A stretch of 64,000 bases of DNA from NCBI RefSeq assembly GCF_003989135.1, contig NZ_RYZZ01000007.1:292365-356364 (forward strand). The letters run 5' to 3'. This document shows, piece after piece, positions 1-8,709 of this stretch (position 1 is its first letter; every line of letters starts with the position of its first letter). Source of the stretch: Peribacillus cavernae (lineage in GTDB: Bacteria; Bacillota; Bacilli; Bacillales; DSM-1321). The translations under genes were made by a program, and so were the position numbers. The notes beneath the pieces were generated by a model that did not search any database, was not told where the DNA came from, and saw only the letters and a program-made list of their open reading frames with translations.

Positions 1-723
1 TTCGAGTGCGATGATAACGAGAACGATTGGCCAATAACGTAGTAAAACTTCCTGATTTAAAGCTGGAATCACAAATTCAAGTCCATCTCCTCTACTTTCA
101 TATACACCTACAAGGTGATTCGCATAAAAATAAAGAGTTGCCCAAATCGCTGTCCACATTAAACTTCCAAATACTTCACACTTTCTAATTGCTTTTTTCT
201 TAGGAATATAAGGGATGTTTTTCAAATCATCAGCTGTCCATTTTTTAAAACTTGCTGATAATGGATGCTGATCTTTTCCTTTATCTGCTCGTTCTATAAT
301 GACGAAAACGAGTGTTACCCAGAAAAAGACTTGAATACCAACTTCAATTATTTTCCATATTCCTTTACCCATAATGGTGAGAACAATATTAATAACAGCC
401 CCGTCTTCCCCAAAACTAATAAAATATTCGGCAATCATCGAGATCAATGCAATGACACCAGCAATTGGTAAAATCATTTTCAATAACGAGACATATACAT
501 CAAAGTAGCGCGGTCCAATTAGGTGCATTGGTTGATCTCGATATCCACTAGCTAACGCTGCTGGATTCCCTAATTTTTCAAGAACTACATTTACATCTTT
601 CTCACTGTAATCATCAGGCAGCATATCCTCAATGGTTGACCGTAACTCGAGTGCAATATCCTCACGATTTTTTTCAGGCAGCCTGCGAGTGACTTCTTGT
701 ATATAAACCTCAATCAAATTCAT
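1..723 (-). CDS. HAAS-domain membrane protein (C-terminus beyond window edge)
   Basis: The reverse strand is open for 241 codons from an ATG at 723 to the window edge, so the C-terminus is missing. The start MNLIEVYIQEVTRRLPE, an acidic helical stretch and a glycine/asparagine turn (LGNPAALASGYR, about residues 69-80) fit the HAAS/DUF1700-type N-terminal domain. Hydrophobic segments follow at about residues 88-110, 125-160 and 195-215. The start lies 14 bases inside the upstream padR gene, so the two are translationally coupled. PadR-HAAS pairs are common in Firmicutes, where the regulator controls the envelope protein. The function of this member is unknown. Confidence 0.75.
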   Translation of the reverse strand, partial: MNLIEVYIQEVTRRLPEKNREDIALELRSTIEDMLPDDYSEKDVNVVLEKLGNPAALASGYRDQPMHLIGPRYFDVYVSLLKMILPIAGVIALISMIAEYFISFGEDGAVINIVLTIMGKGIWKIIEVGIQVFFWVTLVFVIIERADKGKDQHPLSASFKKWTADDLKNIPYIPKKKAIRKCEVFGSLMWTAIWATLYFYANHLVGVYESRGDGLEFVIPALNQEVLLRYWPIVLVIIALE

Positions 724-1057
724 CTTCCTTCTCCCCTTTTAATAAACCATAAAGTTCTTTCGAATTTTTAATCCATTCTTTTTTTAACTGCAAAAAGATT
801 TCTAGACCGTATTCACTTAAAACATAATACTTACGGGGCCTGCTCTCAGATGTATCCCAACTGCTTGTTACTAACTCCTGTTTTTCTAAACGACGAAGCA
901 ATGGATATAAGGTGCTTTGATCAATGTTAATGCCGGATTCCTCCAATAACTGAACAAGTGAATATCCATATTGGGGTGTTCGTAATTGACTTAAAACGGC
1001 TAATGTCAGCGTTCCTCTCCTAAGCTCTGTCGTTAATGAATTCAGTAAAGTACTCAT
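710..1057 (-). CDS. PadR family transcriptional regulator
   Basis: This 115-residue protein has the short form of the PadR winged-helix fold. LRRGTLTLAVLSQL (about 12-25) is the first helix, and STLYPLLRRLEKQELV (about 48-63) is the recognition helix typical of the family. The wing follows at SRPRKYYVLSEYG, and a short C-terminal helix would dimerise. It is co-transcribed with the downstream HAAS membrane protein, overlapping it by 14 bases. Four 14-bp repeats sit just upstream and are the likely autoregulatory operator. PadR proteins of this size usually respond to envelope-active compounds or small ligands; the inducer here is unknown. Confidence 0.9.
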   Translation of the reverse strand: MSTLLNSLTTELRRGTLTLAVLSQLRTPQYGYSLVQLLEESGINIDQSTLYPLLRRLEKQELVTSSWDTSESRPRKYYVLSEYGLEIFLQLKKEWIKNSKELYGLLKGEKEDEFD

Positions 1058-1076
1058 TCACCCACCTCAATTTCAT

Positions 1077-1130
1077 ATACTATATGACATACACTATATG
1101 GTTTATACTATGTGTAATACACTATTATGG
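1077..1130 (-). promoter_or_regulatory. four 14-bp iterons upstream of padR
   Basis: The core ACTATATG starts at 1079, 1093, 1107 (as ACTATGTG) and 1121 (as ACTATTATG), exactly 14 bp apart. The block ends about 20 bp before the padR start and probably overlaps its promoter. This spacing suggests side-by-side binding of a regulator, most simply PadR itself. Confidence 0.45.
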
Positions 1131-1356
1131 TTACAATAACAATTGAAATTAAATACCCGTTTTAAGAAATAAAAAGAAAATTAGTTAGAAAAGTACATAA
1201 AAACAATGTTTATATTCCTACGTTTTTTCCCTGTCATTTCATTATTTTGGTTTATTTTATCAAAAGTCTATATTTCTTTTTCTTTGTTCCGTTAAGCTGC
1301 ACCTGGGGTAAAGTCAAGAAACCGAATTTACAACGTTAAGAAAATCCAAATATAAA

Positions 1357-1398
1357 AAAGCCAAATTTCTAGGTGTTGTAAGAAAGAAATTTGGCTTT
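1357..1398 (-). terminator. terminator-like hairpin
   Basis: The arms AAAGCCAAATTTCT (1357-1370) and its exact complement (1385-1398) form a 14-bp stem. On the reverse strand the stem is followed by TTTTTTATA. No intact reverse-strand gene ends here, so it may be a leftover of a lost gene. Confidence 0.5.
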
Positions 1399-1463
1399 GG
1401 TTACTACATAAAATGGCCCGATTGCGGAACAAAAAAATCCTGCATATCATTACAGGACTTTTG

Positions 1464-1510
1464 ATCAAACTTTTTTATAAATTATCGAACTTCTTTACAA
1501 ATTATCAAAC
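1464..1510. repeat. short array: ATCRAAC core every 20 bp
   Basis: ATCAAAC at 1464, ATCGAAC at 1484 and ATCAAAC at 1504 are spaced exactly 20 bp within AT-rich DNA; a degraded fourth copy may follow near 1524. Three more arrays in the window share the spacing but not the core. Confidence 0.5.
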
Positions 1511-1534
1511 TTTATTTTAAATCAACAAATTTCT

Positions 1535-1654
1535 AGGTTAAGAAAATCTGAAACGGAGGATGCAGGTGATTTATGGATGGTTAAAGCAAATGGCAGCGAT
1601 GCGGAAGTATGGATTCGTAATGTTGGTGGATATTCTTTTTTTCCATCAAAGTAA
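1535..1654 (+). pseudogene. possible C-terminal remnant of an unknown gene
   Basis: A frame running to the TAA at 1652-1654 encodes a protein-like tail with segments such as GDLWMVKANGSDAEVWIRN. It has no plausible start or ribosome binding site. A strong hairpin lies just downstream. I read it as the 3' end of a deleted gene and do not recognise the family. It could also be chance. Confidence 0.25.
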
Positions 1655-1669
1655 TAAAGTTCATTAAAA

Positions 1670-1707
1670 AATAGGGTGTTACATTAGTCGCAATGTAACA
1701 CCCTATT
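1670..1707 (-). terminator. intrinsic terminator of dhaS
   Basis: A perfect 16-bp inverted repeat (arms 1670-1685 and 1692-1707, 6-base loop) is followed on the reverse strand by TTTTTTA. It lies 38 bp past the dhaS stop codon. Confidence 0.85.
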
Positions 1708-1744
1708 GCTGTTCATTCTAAACACAGTCGGAATTGTTTACTGA

Positions 1745-3232
1745 TTATTTATCAAGATTTACCCAAACGCTCTTCACTTCGGTATAGTTGTTTAATGCGT
1801 AGGATCCCATTTCGCGGCCGATACCGGAAGATTTGTAGCCGCCGAATGGAGAGGCTGCGTCGAAGGCATTATAGCAGTTTACCCAGACTGTACCGGCACG
1901 GAGTTTGCTTGCAACATAGTGGGCATTGGAGATATCGCGTGTCCACAACCCGGCTGCAAGGCCGTATTCGCTTTGGTTAGCACGGTCGATGACCTCATCG
2001 AGATCATCGAACGGCATGGCCGCGATAACCGGTCCGAAAATTTCTTCGCGGGCAATCGCCATTTCATCCTTGACGGCTGCGAAAATGGTAGGCGATACAA
2101 AATAGCCATCATCCTGCGGCTTATCTCCGCCTACAAGCACTTCGGCACCTTCATTTCTTCCTTTTTCAATATAGCCGAGAACGCGGTCCTGCTGCTCCTG
2201 AGAAACAAGCGGCCCAATTTGTGTTTCGGGATTGAGTCCGGCACCCTGTTTAATATCTTTGGCATGAGAGACCATGTCCGCGACGACATTATCATAATGC
2301 TTCTTTTGGATGAAAACGCGTGAACCAGCACAGCAAACCTGCCCCTGGTTGAACATTACACCGTTAAGAGCGCCGGGGATCGCTTTTGAGAAGTCGGCAT
2401 CAGGCAGGATGATATTCGGCGATTTGCCGCCCAGTTCAAGGGTAACCCGCTTTAAAGAATCCGCTGCTGTTCTCATGATATGCTTTCCAACTTCTGTAGA
2501 GCCAGTAAAGGCAATTTTATCAACTAGAGGGTGGTTGATAAGCGCTCCCCCTGCTGTTTCACCGAAACCAGGAACGATATTGACTACCCCTTTCGGGAAT
2601 CCTGCTTCTTCGATTAATTCCGCTAAGTATAGGACAGACATTGGCGTTTGCTCTGCCGGCTTCAGGATAACCGTACAGCCGCTAGCAAGTGCTGCACCGA
2701 TCTTCCACATTGCCATAAGCAGCGGGAAATTCCAAGGGATGATCTGGCCGACGACACCAACAGCTTCATGTCTTGTATAGTTAAAATAATTACCGCTTAC
2801 CGGAATCGTTTGGCCAACGATTTTTGTGGACCAGCCGGCATAGTATCTCATATGTTCAATCGCCAGAGGAATATCCGCATTGGTTGTTTCGCCAATCGGT
2901 TTTCCATTATCCAACGTTTCTAACTGTGCTAATTCTTCTTTATTCGCTTCCATTAAATCAGCGAGCTTGTACATCAGCCGGCTTCTTGAGGCAGCGCTCA
3001 TTCTCGACCATGGGCCTTCATCAAAAGCTTTCCGTGCCGCTTTTACGGCTAAGTCGATGTCCGCCTGATCGGCTTCATATACTTCAGCTAAAGTTTCGCC
3101 GGTGGCCGGGTTCGGAGTTTTAAAGGTTTTTCCTGAGGCACTTTCGATAAATTCCCCATTAATGTAAAGCTTTTTGGGTCCCTGTAAAAATTGCTGTAAC
3201 TTTTTGCTGATTTCCAGTGTAAGATTTGTCAT
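1745..3232 (-). CDS. dhaS: NAD-dependent aldehyde dehydrogenase DhaS
   Basis: It oxidises aldehydes to carboxylic acids in the cytoplasm. From the ATG at 3232 (AAGGAGGG six bases upstream) the protein has 495 residues, the length of B. subtilis DhaS, which it resembles throughout. Glu266 in LELGGKSPN is the general base, and Cys300 in NQGQVCCAGSR is the nucleophile. IIPWNFPLLM and AFTGSTEVGK are cofactor-binding segments. A longer open frame reaches 3349 but lacks a ribosome binding site and has no family similarity there. It is monocistronic with its own terminator. The natural substrate is not evident from sequence. Confidence 0.93.
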   Translation of the reverse strand: MTNLTLEISKKLQQFLQGPKKLYINGEFIESASGKTFKTPNPATGETLAEVYEADQADIDLAVKAARKAFDEGPWSRMSAASRSRLMYKLADLMEANKEELAQLETLDNGKPIGETTNADIPLAIEHMRYYAGWSTKIVGQTIPVSGNYFNYTRHEAVGVVGQIIPWNFPLLMAMWKIGAALASGCTVILKPAEQTPMSVLYLAELIEEAGFPKGVVNIVPGFGETAGGALINHPLVDKIAFTGSTEVGKHIMRTAADSLKRVTLELGGKSPNIILPDADFSKAIPGALNGVMFNQGQVCCAGSRVFIQKKHYDNVVADMVSHAKDIKQGAGLNPETQIGPLVSQEQQDRVLGYIEKGRNEGAEVLVGGDKPQDDGYFVSPTIFAAVKDEMAIAREEIFGPVIAAMPFDDLDEVIDRANQSEYGLAAGLWTRDISNAHYVASKLRAGTVWVNCYNAFDAASPFGGYKSSGIGREMGSYALNNYTEVKSVWVNLDK

Positions 3233-3265
3233 GAATACCCTCCTTGAGTTTTGGTAATGGTATTT

Positions 3266-3312
3266 GTGCAAACCATGATGCATGCATGAAGGAGTGCAAC
3301 CATGTTCACTCC
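3266..3312 (-). promoter_or_regulatory. repeated motif in the dhaS leader/promoter region
   Basis: GTGCAA followed by CCATG or ACCATG occurs twice (near 3266 and 3295). An inverted repeat GGAGTG/CACTCC sits at 3291-3296 and 3307-3312, and CATGATGCATGCATG between them is rich in dyads. Together these look like an operator controlling dhaS, but no regulator can be named. Confidence 0.3.
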
Positions 3313-3497
3313 CATAAACTATCATATCCAAAATAATTAAAATTTTCAATTAACAACTACCAACTTTCAATTGACAAAACCCGACAATATCATCCAGAAA
3401 ACAACAGAGGAATCTGTTGCGAAGAATGGAATAAAAGAAGATAGAAAAAAATATTGTACCTGGAATAAATAAAGCCGCACAAAAAAGGAGAGTTTAC

Positions 3498-5849
3498 ATG
3501 GGCAATTGGGAAAAAGAAATCGCCACCGAACAAAACCGAGCCAATGAAGTTGCTGCCAAGATAACAAAAGCAGCAGCTGCTATCCAACAGGTGATTGGTA
3601 ACGCAAATACAGATATCAAATCGATAAGGAAGCATTTTTGGGACGATGTTACTGTAAATCTCGATAATGCAGATGAAATCGGAGAAACATATACAAGCAT
3701 TAAGCAACAATCGGAGCTCTTGAACGAAAGAGAACGACGGCAAAACCATTCCTTCAATCGGATTCAGCTTCTCAAACGGCTAAACAACTCTCCTTATTTC
3801 GGCAGGATTGATTTTATCGAACATGGCGAAAGTGAAACAGAAAAAATATATATCGGAATCTGTTCCTTTTATGACGAGGAAACAGAGTCATTTTTGGTCT
3901 ACGATTGGCGGGCTCCGATTTCGAGTGTCTATTACGATTATCCACTTGGGCCAGCGGCGTATGAAGCGCCTTATGGAAAAATCTCCGGGACGCTTGAATT
4001 GAAACGCCAGTACATCATCCGCAACGGGGAAATTACAAGTGTATTCGATACAGGGGTGACGATCGGCGATGAACTACTGCAGGAGGTACTGGGCGGTCAG
4101 GCCGACTCCCAGATGAAAAGCATAGTCGCTACTATTCAAAAAGAACAGAATCTCATCATCCGGAATGACAAAAGCCGTCTGCTGATTGTACAGGGAGCAG
4201 CGGGAAGCGGGAAAACATCAGCTGCCCTCCAGCGTGTTGCTTACCTTTTATATCGTTATCGTGTAAAGCTTACGGCAGATAACATTCTGCTTTTTTCTCC
4301 TAATCCGTTGTTTAACAGCTATGTTGCAAACGTCCTGCCAGAACTTGGAGAAGAAAATATGCAACAGACCACCTTCCAGCAATACTTGCTGCAAATGCTT
4401 GGCCGCGAATTTGATGTGGAAGATGCCTTTATACAAATGGAATATGTATTGACTGCAGTAGGTCAACCGGGATATGATACTCGATTAAACGGTATTTCCT
4501 TCAAATCCTCGCTGGAATTCATGGAAATGATCGAAGGATATCTGGAAGAATTAATGAAAAGCGGAATGATCTTTACAGATATCAAGTTTCTTGGCAGGGT
4601 GCTGATTTCTTCCCAAAGCATCTATGACTATTTTTACGGGCTGGGAGCTACACGGCCGATTTCGAATCGAATGAAGCTCGTTTCCGAATGGCTTCGGAAA
4701 GAACTGAGGCGGTATGAAAGACAAGAGGTGAAAAAATCATGGGTCGAGGAAGAAATGCAATACCTTGATAAAGAAGATTATTTAAAGAGTTATCAAAAGG
4801 TGAGCAATGAAAAGCGCATGAAAGAGGATACGTTCGATGATATCGAGCGGGAACAGGAAGTGCTGGCTGCTTTTATTGTAAAAAGACGATTCCGGCCGCT
4901 TTATAAAAAAGTGAAAGAGTTTGCCTTCCTGGATGCAGCCGAGTTATATCGAAGGTTGTTTGAGAAAGAGGCATCAGCAGCCGATTGGAAAAAAATCTGC
5001 CATGAGACAATTGCAAATCTCGATGATGGAGAGCTGTTGTATGAAGATGCCGCCCCTTTCTTGTTTTTTAAAGAACAAGTAGAGGGATTTAAGACAAACA
5101 CGCTAATCCGCCATGTATTTATCGATGAGGCACAGGATTATTCCCCGTTCCAGTTTGCCTTTATCAAAAAAATATTTCCGAGAAGCAAATTGACGGTGCT
5201 CGGCGATTCCAACCAAACGATTTTTGCACAAGGAAATGAAGTTGGCTTGGAGGTCGTGGCATCACTGTTTATGGAAGAGGAAACAGAAAAGATTACATTA
5301 ACAAGAAGTTACCGTTCTACGCTGCAAATTGTGGAGTTTACTCGGAAGATGATTGAAGGAGGGGATGAGATTGAGCCTTTCAACCGGAAAGGAAATAAGC
5401 CTGTCGTTTTACAAGTAAATGATGAGCAAGATACCGCTGACTGTATTGCAGAAACAATCAAAGGATTGCAAGCGCAAGGACACCATACCATTGCAATCAT
5501 TTGCAAGACAGCATCCGAAAGCAGAGAAGCTTATCTGGAATTAAAGGAGCGGCTGTCATTGAAGCTGATTGGGACCGGGAAGACAGATTATGAAGCAGGA
5601 ATCGTTGTCATTCCATCATACCTGGCGAAGGGCATCGAATTTGATGCCGTCGTTATTTATGACGGTTCAAAAAAAAGCTATGGTTTAGAAAGTGAGCGGA
5701 GGTTGTTCTACACAGTTTGTACACGTGCGATGCATGAACTCTATATATGTTCAAAGGGGGAGATCAGCCCATTCGTGGCAGAAACCCCGGCAAATTTGTA
5801 TGAGCAAAGAACATGGAAGGAAAGTTTTCATAGTAGAAAATCAAAATAA
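3498..5849 (+). CDS. helD: RNA polymerase recycling helicase-like ATPase HelD
   Basis: HelD binds core RNA polymerase and uses ATP to free stalled complexes from DNA or RNA. The 783-residue product is close to B. subtilis HelD (774). The N-terminal charged helical arm (about 1-95) is the part that enters the polymerase secondary channel. Walker A GAAGSGKT is at about 233-240. The superfamily 1 motif II appears as VFIDEAQDYSPFQF, and later UvrD-like motifs include LTRSYRS and LFYTVCTRAMHELY. It starts at ATG 3498 with GGAG nine bases upstream. The gene stands alone. Confidence 0.93.
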   Translation: MGNWEKEIATEQNRANEVAAKITKAAAAIQQVIGNANTDIKSIRKHFWDDVTVNLDNADEIGETYTSIKQQSELLNERERRQNHSFNRIQLLKRLNNSPYFGRIDFIEHGESETEKIYIGICSFYDEETESFLVYDWRAPISSVYYDYPLGPAAYEAPYGKISGTLELKRQYIIRNGEITSVFDTGVTIGDELLQEVLGGQADSQMKSIVATIQKEQNLIIRNDKSRLLIVQGAAGSGKTSAALQRVAYLLYRYRVKLTADNILLFSPNPLFNSYVANVLPELGEENMQQTTFQQYLLQMLGREFDVEDAFIQMEYVLTAVGQPGYDTRLNGISFKSSLEFMEMIEGYLEELMKSGMIFTDIKFLGRVLISSQSIYDYFYGLGATRPISNRMKLVSEWLRKELRRYERQEVKKSWVEEEMQYLDKEDYLKSYQKVSNEKRMKEDTFDDIEREQEVLAAFIVKRRFRPLYKKVKEFAFLDAAELYRRLFEKEASAADWKKICHETIANLDDGELLYEDAAPFLFFKEQVEGFKTNTLIRHVFIDEAQDYSPFQFAFIKKIFPRSKLTVLGDSNQTIFAQGNEVGLEVVASLFMEEETEKITLTRSYRSTLQIVEFTRKMIEGGDEIEPFNRKGNKPVVLQVNDEQDTADCIAETIKGLQAQGHHTIAIICKTASESREAYLELKERLSLKLIGTGKTDYEAGIVVIPSYLAKGIEFDAVVIYDGSKKSYGLESERRLFYTVCTRAMHELYICSKGEISPFVAETPANLYEQRTWKESFHSRKSK

Positions 5850-5908
5850 TAGGTAAAATAGGTAAGAATTGATTATCTTATCGGTAGATATGCTTCATGG
5901 AGGTTTAT

Positions 5909-7120
5909 ATGGGAAACAAAAATAAGACAGTCTCGGAACGCAAACTGCTTAGCATTGCCGGAATGGGCTGGATGTTTGATGCAATGGATGTCGGAATGCT
6001 ATCTTTTATTGTCGTTGCATTGCAGACAGAGTGGAATCTTTCATCCGAAGAGATAGGGTGGATTGGAAGTATCAATTCCATTGGGATGGCAGTCGGTGCC
6101 TTTTTGTTCGGAATTCTTGCCGACCGGATCGGAAGGAAATCCGTTTTCATGATTACGCTTCTCTTGTTTTCAATTGGCAGTGGGATCTCTGCAATGGTTA
6201 CCTCCCTTGGAGTGTTTTTACTGTTGCGATTCCTGATCGGGATGGGCCTCGGCGGAGAGCTTCCGGTTGCTTCAACGCTTGTATCCGAAAGTGTCGCGGC
6301 TGAAAAACGGGGAAGGGTGGTTGTGCTGTTAGAAAGCTTTTGGGCAGGCGGCTGGTTAATAGCTGCATTGATTTCTTATTATATTATTCCGCAATTTGGC
6401 TGGCGGATCGCTCTTATCCTAAGTGCATTGCCTGCTTTATACGCCCTTTATTTGCGGTTGAGTCTTCCGGATTCGCCCAAATACGTTTCACAGCAAAAAC
6501 AAAAAAGACCCACGATATGGCAAAACATTAAAAGTGTTTGGGCAAAAGATCATTTACGGCAGACCATCACGCTTTGGATCCTCTGGTTTTGTGTTGTCTT
6601 TTCCTACTACGGCATGTTTTTATGGCTGCCCAGTGTGATGATTTTGAAGGGTTTCAGCATGATTAAGAGTTTTCAATATGTATTGATTATGACACTTGCA
6701 CAGCTTCCCGGTTATTTTACCGCAGCCTGGTTTATTGAAAAAATGGGCCGAAAGTTCGTACTGGTAACTTATTTAATCGGGACAGCGGTCAGCGCTTATT
6801 TCTTTGGGTCGGCTGAAGAATTGTCTTTGTTAATTGCTTCAGGCATTTTCCTATCTTTCTTCAATCTTGGTGCATGGGGCGCGTTATATGCCTATACACC
6901 GGAGCAGTACCCGACTTCGATCAGGGGAACGGGAGCTGGGATGGCTGCTGCGGTCGGGCGTGTAGGCGGAGTTCTCGGACCGCTCCTAGTCGGCTATATG
7001 GTCGCACAAAAGTCATCGATTACGACTATTTTTACGATTTTCACCATTTCTGTCCTGATTGGTGCGATTGTTGTTGGAATCTTCGGTAAAGAGACGAAAA
7101 ATACCGAGCTTGCCGAGTAA
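5909..7120 (+). CDS. niaP: MFS transporter, niacin permease NiaP type
   Basis: A 12-helix major facilitator of 403 residues very similar to B. subtilis NiaP (YceI), which imports nicotinate. Visible motifs are GWMFDAMDVGMLSF in helix 1, the loop 2-3 signature GILADRIGRK, GLGGELPVASTLVSE in helix 4 and LPDSPKYV before the central loop. I chose ATG 5909 because GGAGG lies seven bases upstream; the in-frame ATG at 5897 contains that ribosome binding site in its own codons. It is a single gene ended by a good terminator. Substrate assignment rests on family resemblance. Confidence 0.85.
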   Translation: MGNKNKTVSERKLLSIAGMGWMFDAMDVGMLSFIVVALQTEWNLSSEEIGWIGSINSIGMAVGAFLFGILADRIGRKSVFMITLLLFSIGSGISAMVTSLGVFLLLRFLIGMGLGGELPVASTLVSESVAAEKRGRVVVLLESFWAGGWLIAALISYYIIPQFGWRIALILSALPALYALYLRLSLPDSPKYVSQQKQKRPTIWQNIKSVWAKDHLRQTITLWILWFCVVFSYYGMFLWLPSVMILKGFSMIKSFQYVLIMTLAQLPGYFTAAWFIEKMGRKFVLVTYLIGTAVSAYFFGSAEELSLLIASGIFLSFFNLGAWGALYAYTPEQYPTSIRGTGAGMAAAVGRVGGVLGPLLVGYMVAQKSSITTIFTIFTISVLIGAIVVGIFGKETKNTELAE

Positions 7121-7126
7121 GTAGAT

Positions 7127-7175
7127 CAAAAGGCTGTCTCATCTGTTAAAGATAACTGATGGGACAGTCTTTTCT
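7127..7175 (+). terminator. terminator after niaP
   Basis: AAAAGGCTGTCTCATC pairs with GATGGGACAGTCTTTT across a short loop, with two G-U pairs, and is followed by CTTTT. Confidence 0.8.
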
Positions 7176-7235
7176 TTTGCGGAAAGATTTATGGAACGAA
7201 ATTCAGGATTTTAAAATCAGATAGATGATTGGTGA

Positions 7236-7745
7236 TTAGAGCCTGCGATTGCCATATATTTTTCCCTCCAAATAGCTGTTTTTCAAAAAAATCTTTAACA
7301 ATACAAACGCAATGGTCGCTCCCGTAAATGAGCTTAGTGTGAAAGCAGGCAGGAAGCCGAGTAACGCTACCTTTTCTCCTAAAAACAAGATGGCTATTGG
7401 ATAACATGCCAATGCTCCAATAACGCCCGTACCGACAACTTCCCCGAGGCAGGCAAACGTAATTCTTTTTGTTTTTTTATAAAGCCAGGCGGCAAGAAGA
7501 GCGCCAATCATGCTTCCCGGAAAGGCAAAAACCGACCCGGTTCCTGCCAGATTTCGCAGCAGTGAAACGATAAATGCCTGGGCGAGGGCATAAGCCGGCC
7601 CGAGCATAACAGCTGTAAGTACATTGGCTAAATGTTGTATTGGGAAAATTTTAGCAACCCCCGCAGGTATAAAAATGAATGAACTAGTAAGTGCAGTCAA
7701 CGCGGTAATCATTGCCGTTAACGAAAGCTTTCTAATATTGTTCAA
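7236..7745 (-). CDS. thiW: ECF transporter S component ThiW (thiamine precursor uptake)
   Basis: ThiW is the substrate-binding membrane unit of an energy-coupling-factor importer, thought to take up the thiazole precursor of thiamine. The protein has about 169 residues and five or six hydrophobic helices, with family segments such as PIQHLANVLTAVMLGP and AFPGSMIGALLAAW. The start is a TTG at 7745 with AAAGGAG eight bases upstream; another TTG at 7766 overlaps the tenA stop. It is the second gene of the tenA-thiW operon and therefore under the TPP riboswitches. The shared ECF energising module is not in this window. Confidence 0.85.
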   Translation of the reverse strand: MNNIRKLSLTAMITALTALTSSFIFIPAGVAKIFPIQHLANVLTAVMLGPAYALAQAFIVSLLRNLAGTGSVFAFPGSMIGALLAAWLYKKTKRITFACLGEVVGTGVIGALACYPIAILFLGEKVALLGFLPAFTLSSFTGATIAFVLLKIFLKNSYLEGKIYGNRRL

Positions 7746-7762
7746 ATGATCATCTCCTTTGG

Positions 7763-8449
7763 TCAAATGGGCCAGCTATCCTGGCGGTACATGCTTTCCC
7801 AGAATAAAAATTCCAAGCGGGAAGTCGTTAAAAAGTGCTTTTCAAGCCTGGAAAGCTCTCCTTCTGGAAGCCCCTTCGTTAGGTTATCCATTAGTTCGAT
7901 CAGCCATTGGGACATGGAAATGAACTCATTCGAAGAATACATATGTATCCATTTTTCATAGCGGTTTGAAAGAATTGTGTCGCCATTTTGAGCTTTTAAA
8001 AGCAGGCCGATCTCCCGGTAATCCCAGGCGCATGGGAGCAAGCAGGCCACGAGATCAGTGAGTGTTCCGCTGTAAGCTGCGTTCAGCATATACCCCGTAT
8101 AAGCTAGATTGATAGGGGATGGGACAGTAAGCTCAAGTTCTTTCCGGGAAATGCCAAACTCTGCAGCATATTGGCGATGAAGTTCCATCTCGAAGTGGAC
8201 CGTTTCATGAAGGTTTTGCGAGAATTTCGCCATTGTATCCAAAGTGTTGGCTTTTGCCGCTCCCATAGCAAACAAGCGGGCATATTCAATCAAATATACA
8301 TAGTCCTGCTTCATATAAAAGATAAAAATATCCTCGGGGAGGGTACCGTTCCCGATTCCCTGGACAAACGGGTGAAGATGGTTTTTTTCCCAAATGGGTG
8401 CGGCTGATTGGAATACCCTTTCTGTAAAGCTTTTCGTTTTTGAATTCAT
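7763..8449 (-). CDS. tenA: aminopyrimidine aminohydrolase TenA (thiaminase II)
   Basis: TenA hydrolyses aminopyrimidine breakdown products of thiamine so that the pyrimidine can be salvaged. The 228-residue all-helical protein carries the catalytic cysteine in LLPCAWDYREIG (about residue 137) and a conserved glutamate near the C-terminus in SRLEFLFWES. HPFVQGIGNGTLP and FYMKQDYVYL are family segments near the N-terminus. ATG 8449 has AAGGAGG nine bases upstream. With thiW downstream and two TPP riboswitches upstream, it forms a thiamine salvage operon that is shut off when thiamine pyrophosphate is plentiful. Confidence 0.93.
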   Translation of the reverse strand: MNSKTKSFTERVFQSAAPIWEKNHLHPFVQGIGNGTLPEDIFIFYMKQDYVYLIEYARLFAMGAAKANTLDTMAKFSQNLHETVHFEMELHRQYAAEFGISRKELELTVPSPINLAYTGYMLNAAYSGTLTDLVACLLPCAWDYREIGLLLKAQNGDTILSNRYEKWIHMYSSNEFISMSQWLIELMDNLTKGLPEGELSRLEKHFLTTSRLEFLFWESMYRQDSWPI

Positions 8450-8480
8450 ATTGCTGCCTCCTTATTAATAAATATATGGT

Positions 8481-8513
8481 AAAAAAAGCCGCTTTCCATT
8501 GAGGAAGCGGCTT
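8481..8513 (-). terminator. riboswitch-controlled terminator (proximal)
   Basis: On the reverse strand AAGCCGCTTCC pairs with GGAAAGCGGCTT (one bulged base), followed by TTTTTTT. It lies between the proximal TPP aptamer and tenA and is the probable expression platform. Confidence 0.8.
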
Positions 8514-8528
8514 TGGTAACGAAACAAA

Positions 8529-8632
8529 AGATGCCTTCGTATTAGCCTGCTTCCCTACGCTGGTATAAACCAGATCAGGTGCGAAGGGTTTTAATCATCG
8601 ATTTCTCAGCCATACGGCTCCCCCAGCAGTTA
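8529..8632 (-). promoter_or_regulatory. TPP riboswitch aptamer (proximal of two)
   Basis: The reverse strand shows the THI-box consensus: GGGGGAGCC, then GGCTGAGA, then ACCCTTCGCACCTGATCTGG, then TACCAGCGTAGGGAAG. This is a thiamine pyrophosphate aptamer directly upstream of tenA-thiW. Confidence 0.95.
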
Positions 8633-8647
8633 AACTATTAAATTACA

Positions 8648-8683
8648 AAAGAAATCCCGCTTCTGGATACAAAGAAAGCGGGG
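8648..8683 (-). terminator. riboswitch-controlled terminator (distal)
   Basis: On the reverse strand CCCGCTTTC pairs with AGAAGCGGG, followed by ATTTCTTTT. It lies between the two TPP aptamers, so each aptamer has its own terminator. Confidence 0.7.
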
Positions 8684-8709
8684 TGAGATGAACAATGTTA
8701 TGATTCAAT

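Noticed and set aside
265..471. Forward 68-codon frame at the left edge
   Set aside because: It is antisense to the HAAS-domain gene, which has a proper start and coupling to padR.
1559..1675. Alternative forward reading starting ATGCAGGTG
   Set aside because: GGAGG abuts the ATG with no spacing, and the protein is unlike anything known; the other frame with a protein-like tail is the better reading and is itself weak.
1795..3123. Several forward open frames opposite dhaS
   Set aside because: They are antisense shadows of a well-conserved aldehyde dehydrogenase and show no ribosome binding sites or family features.
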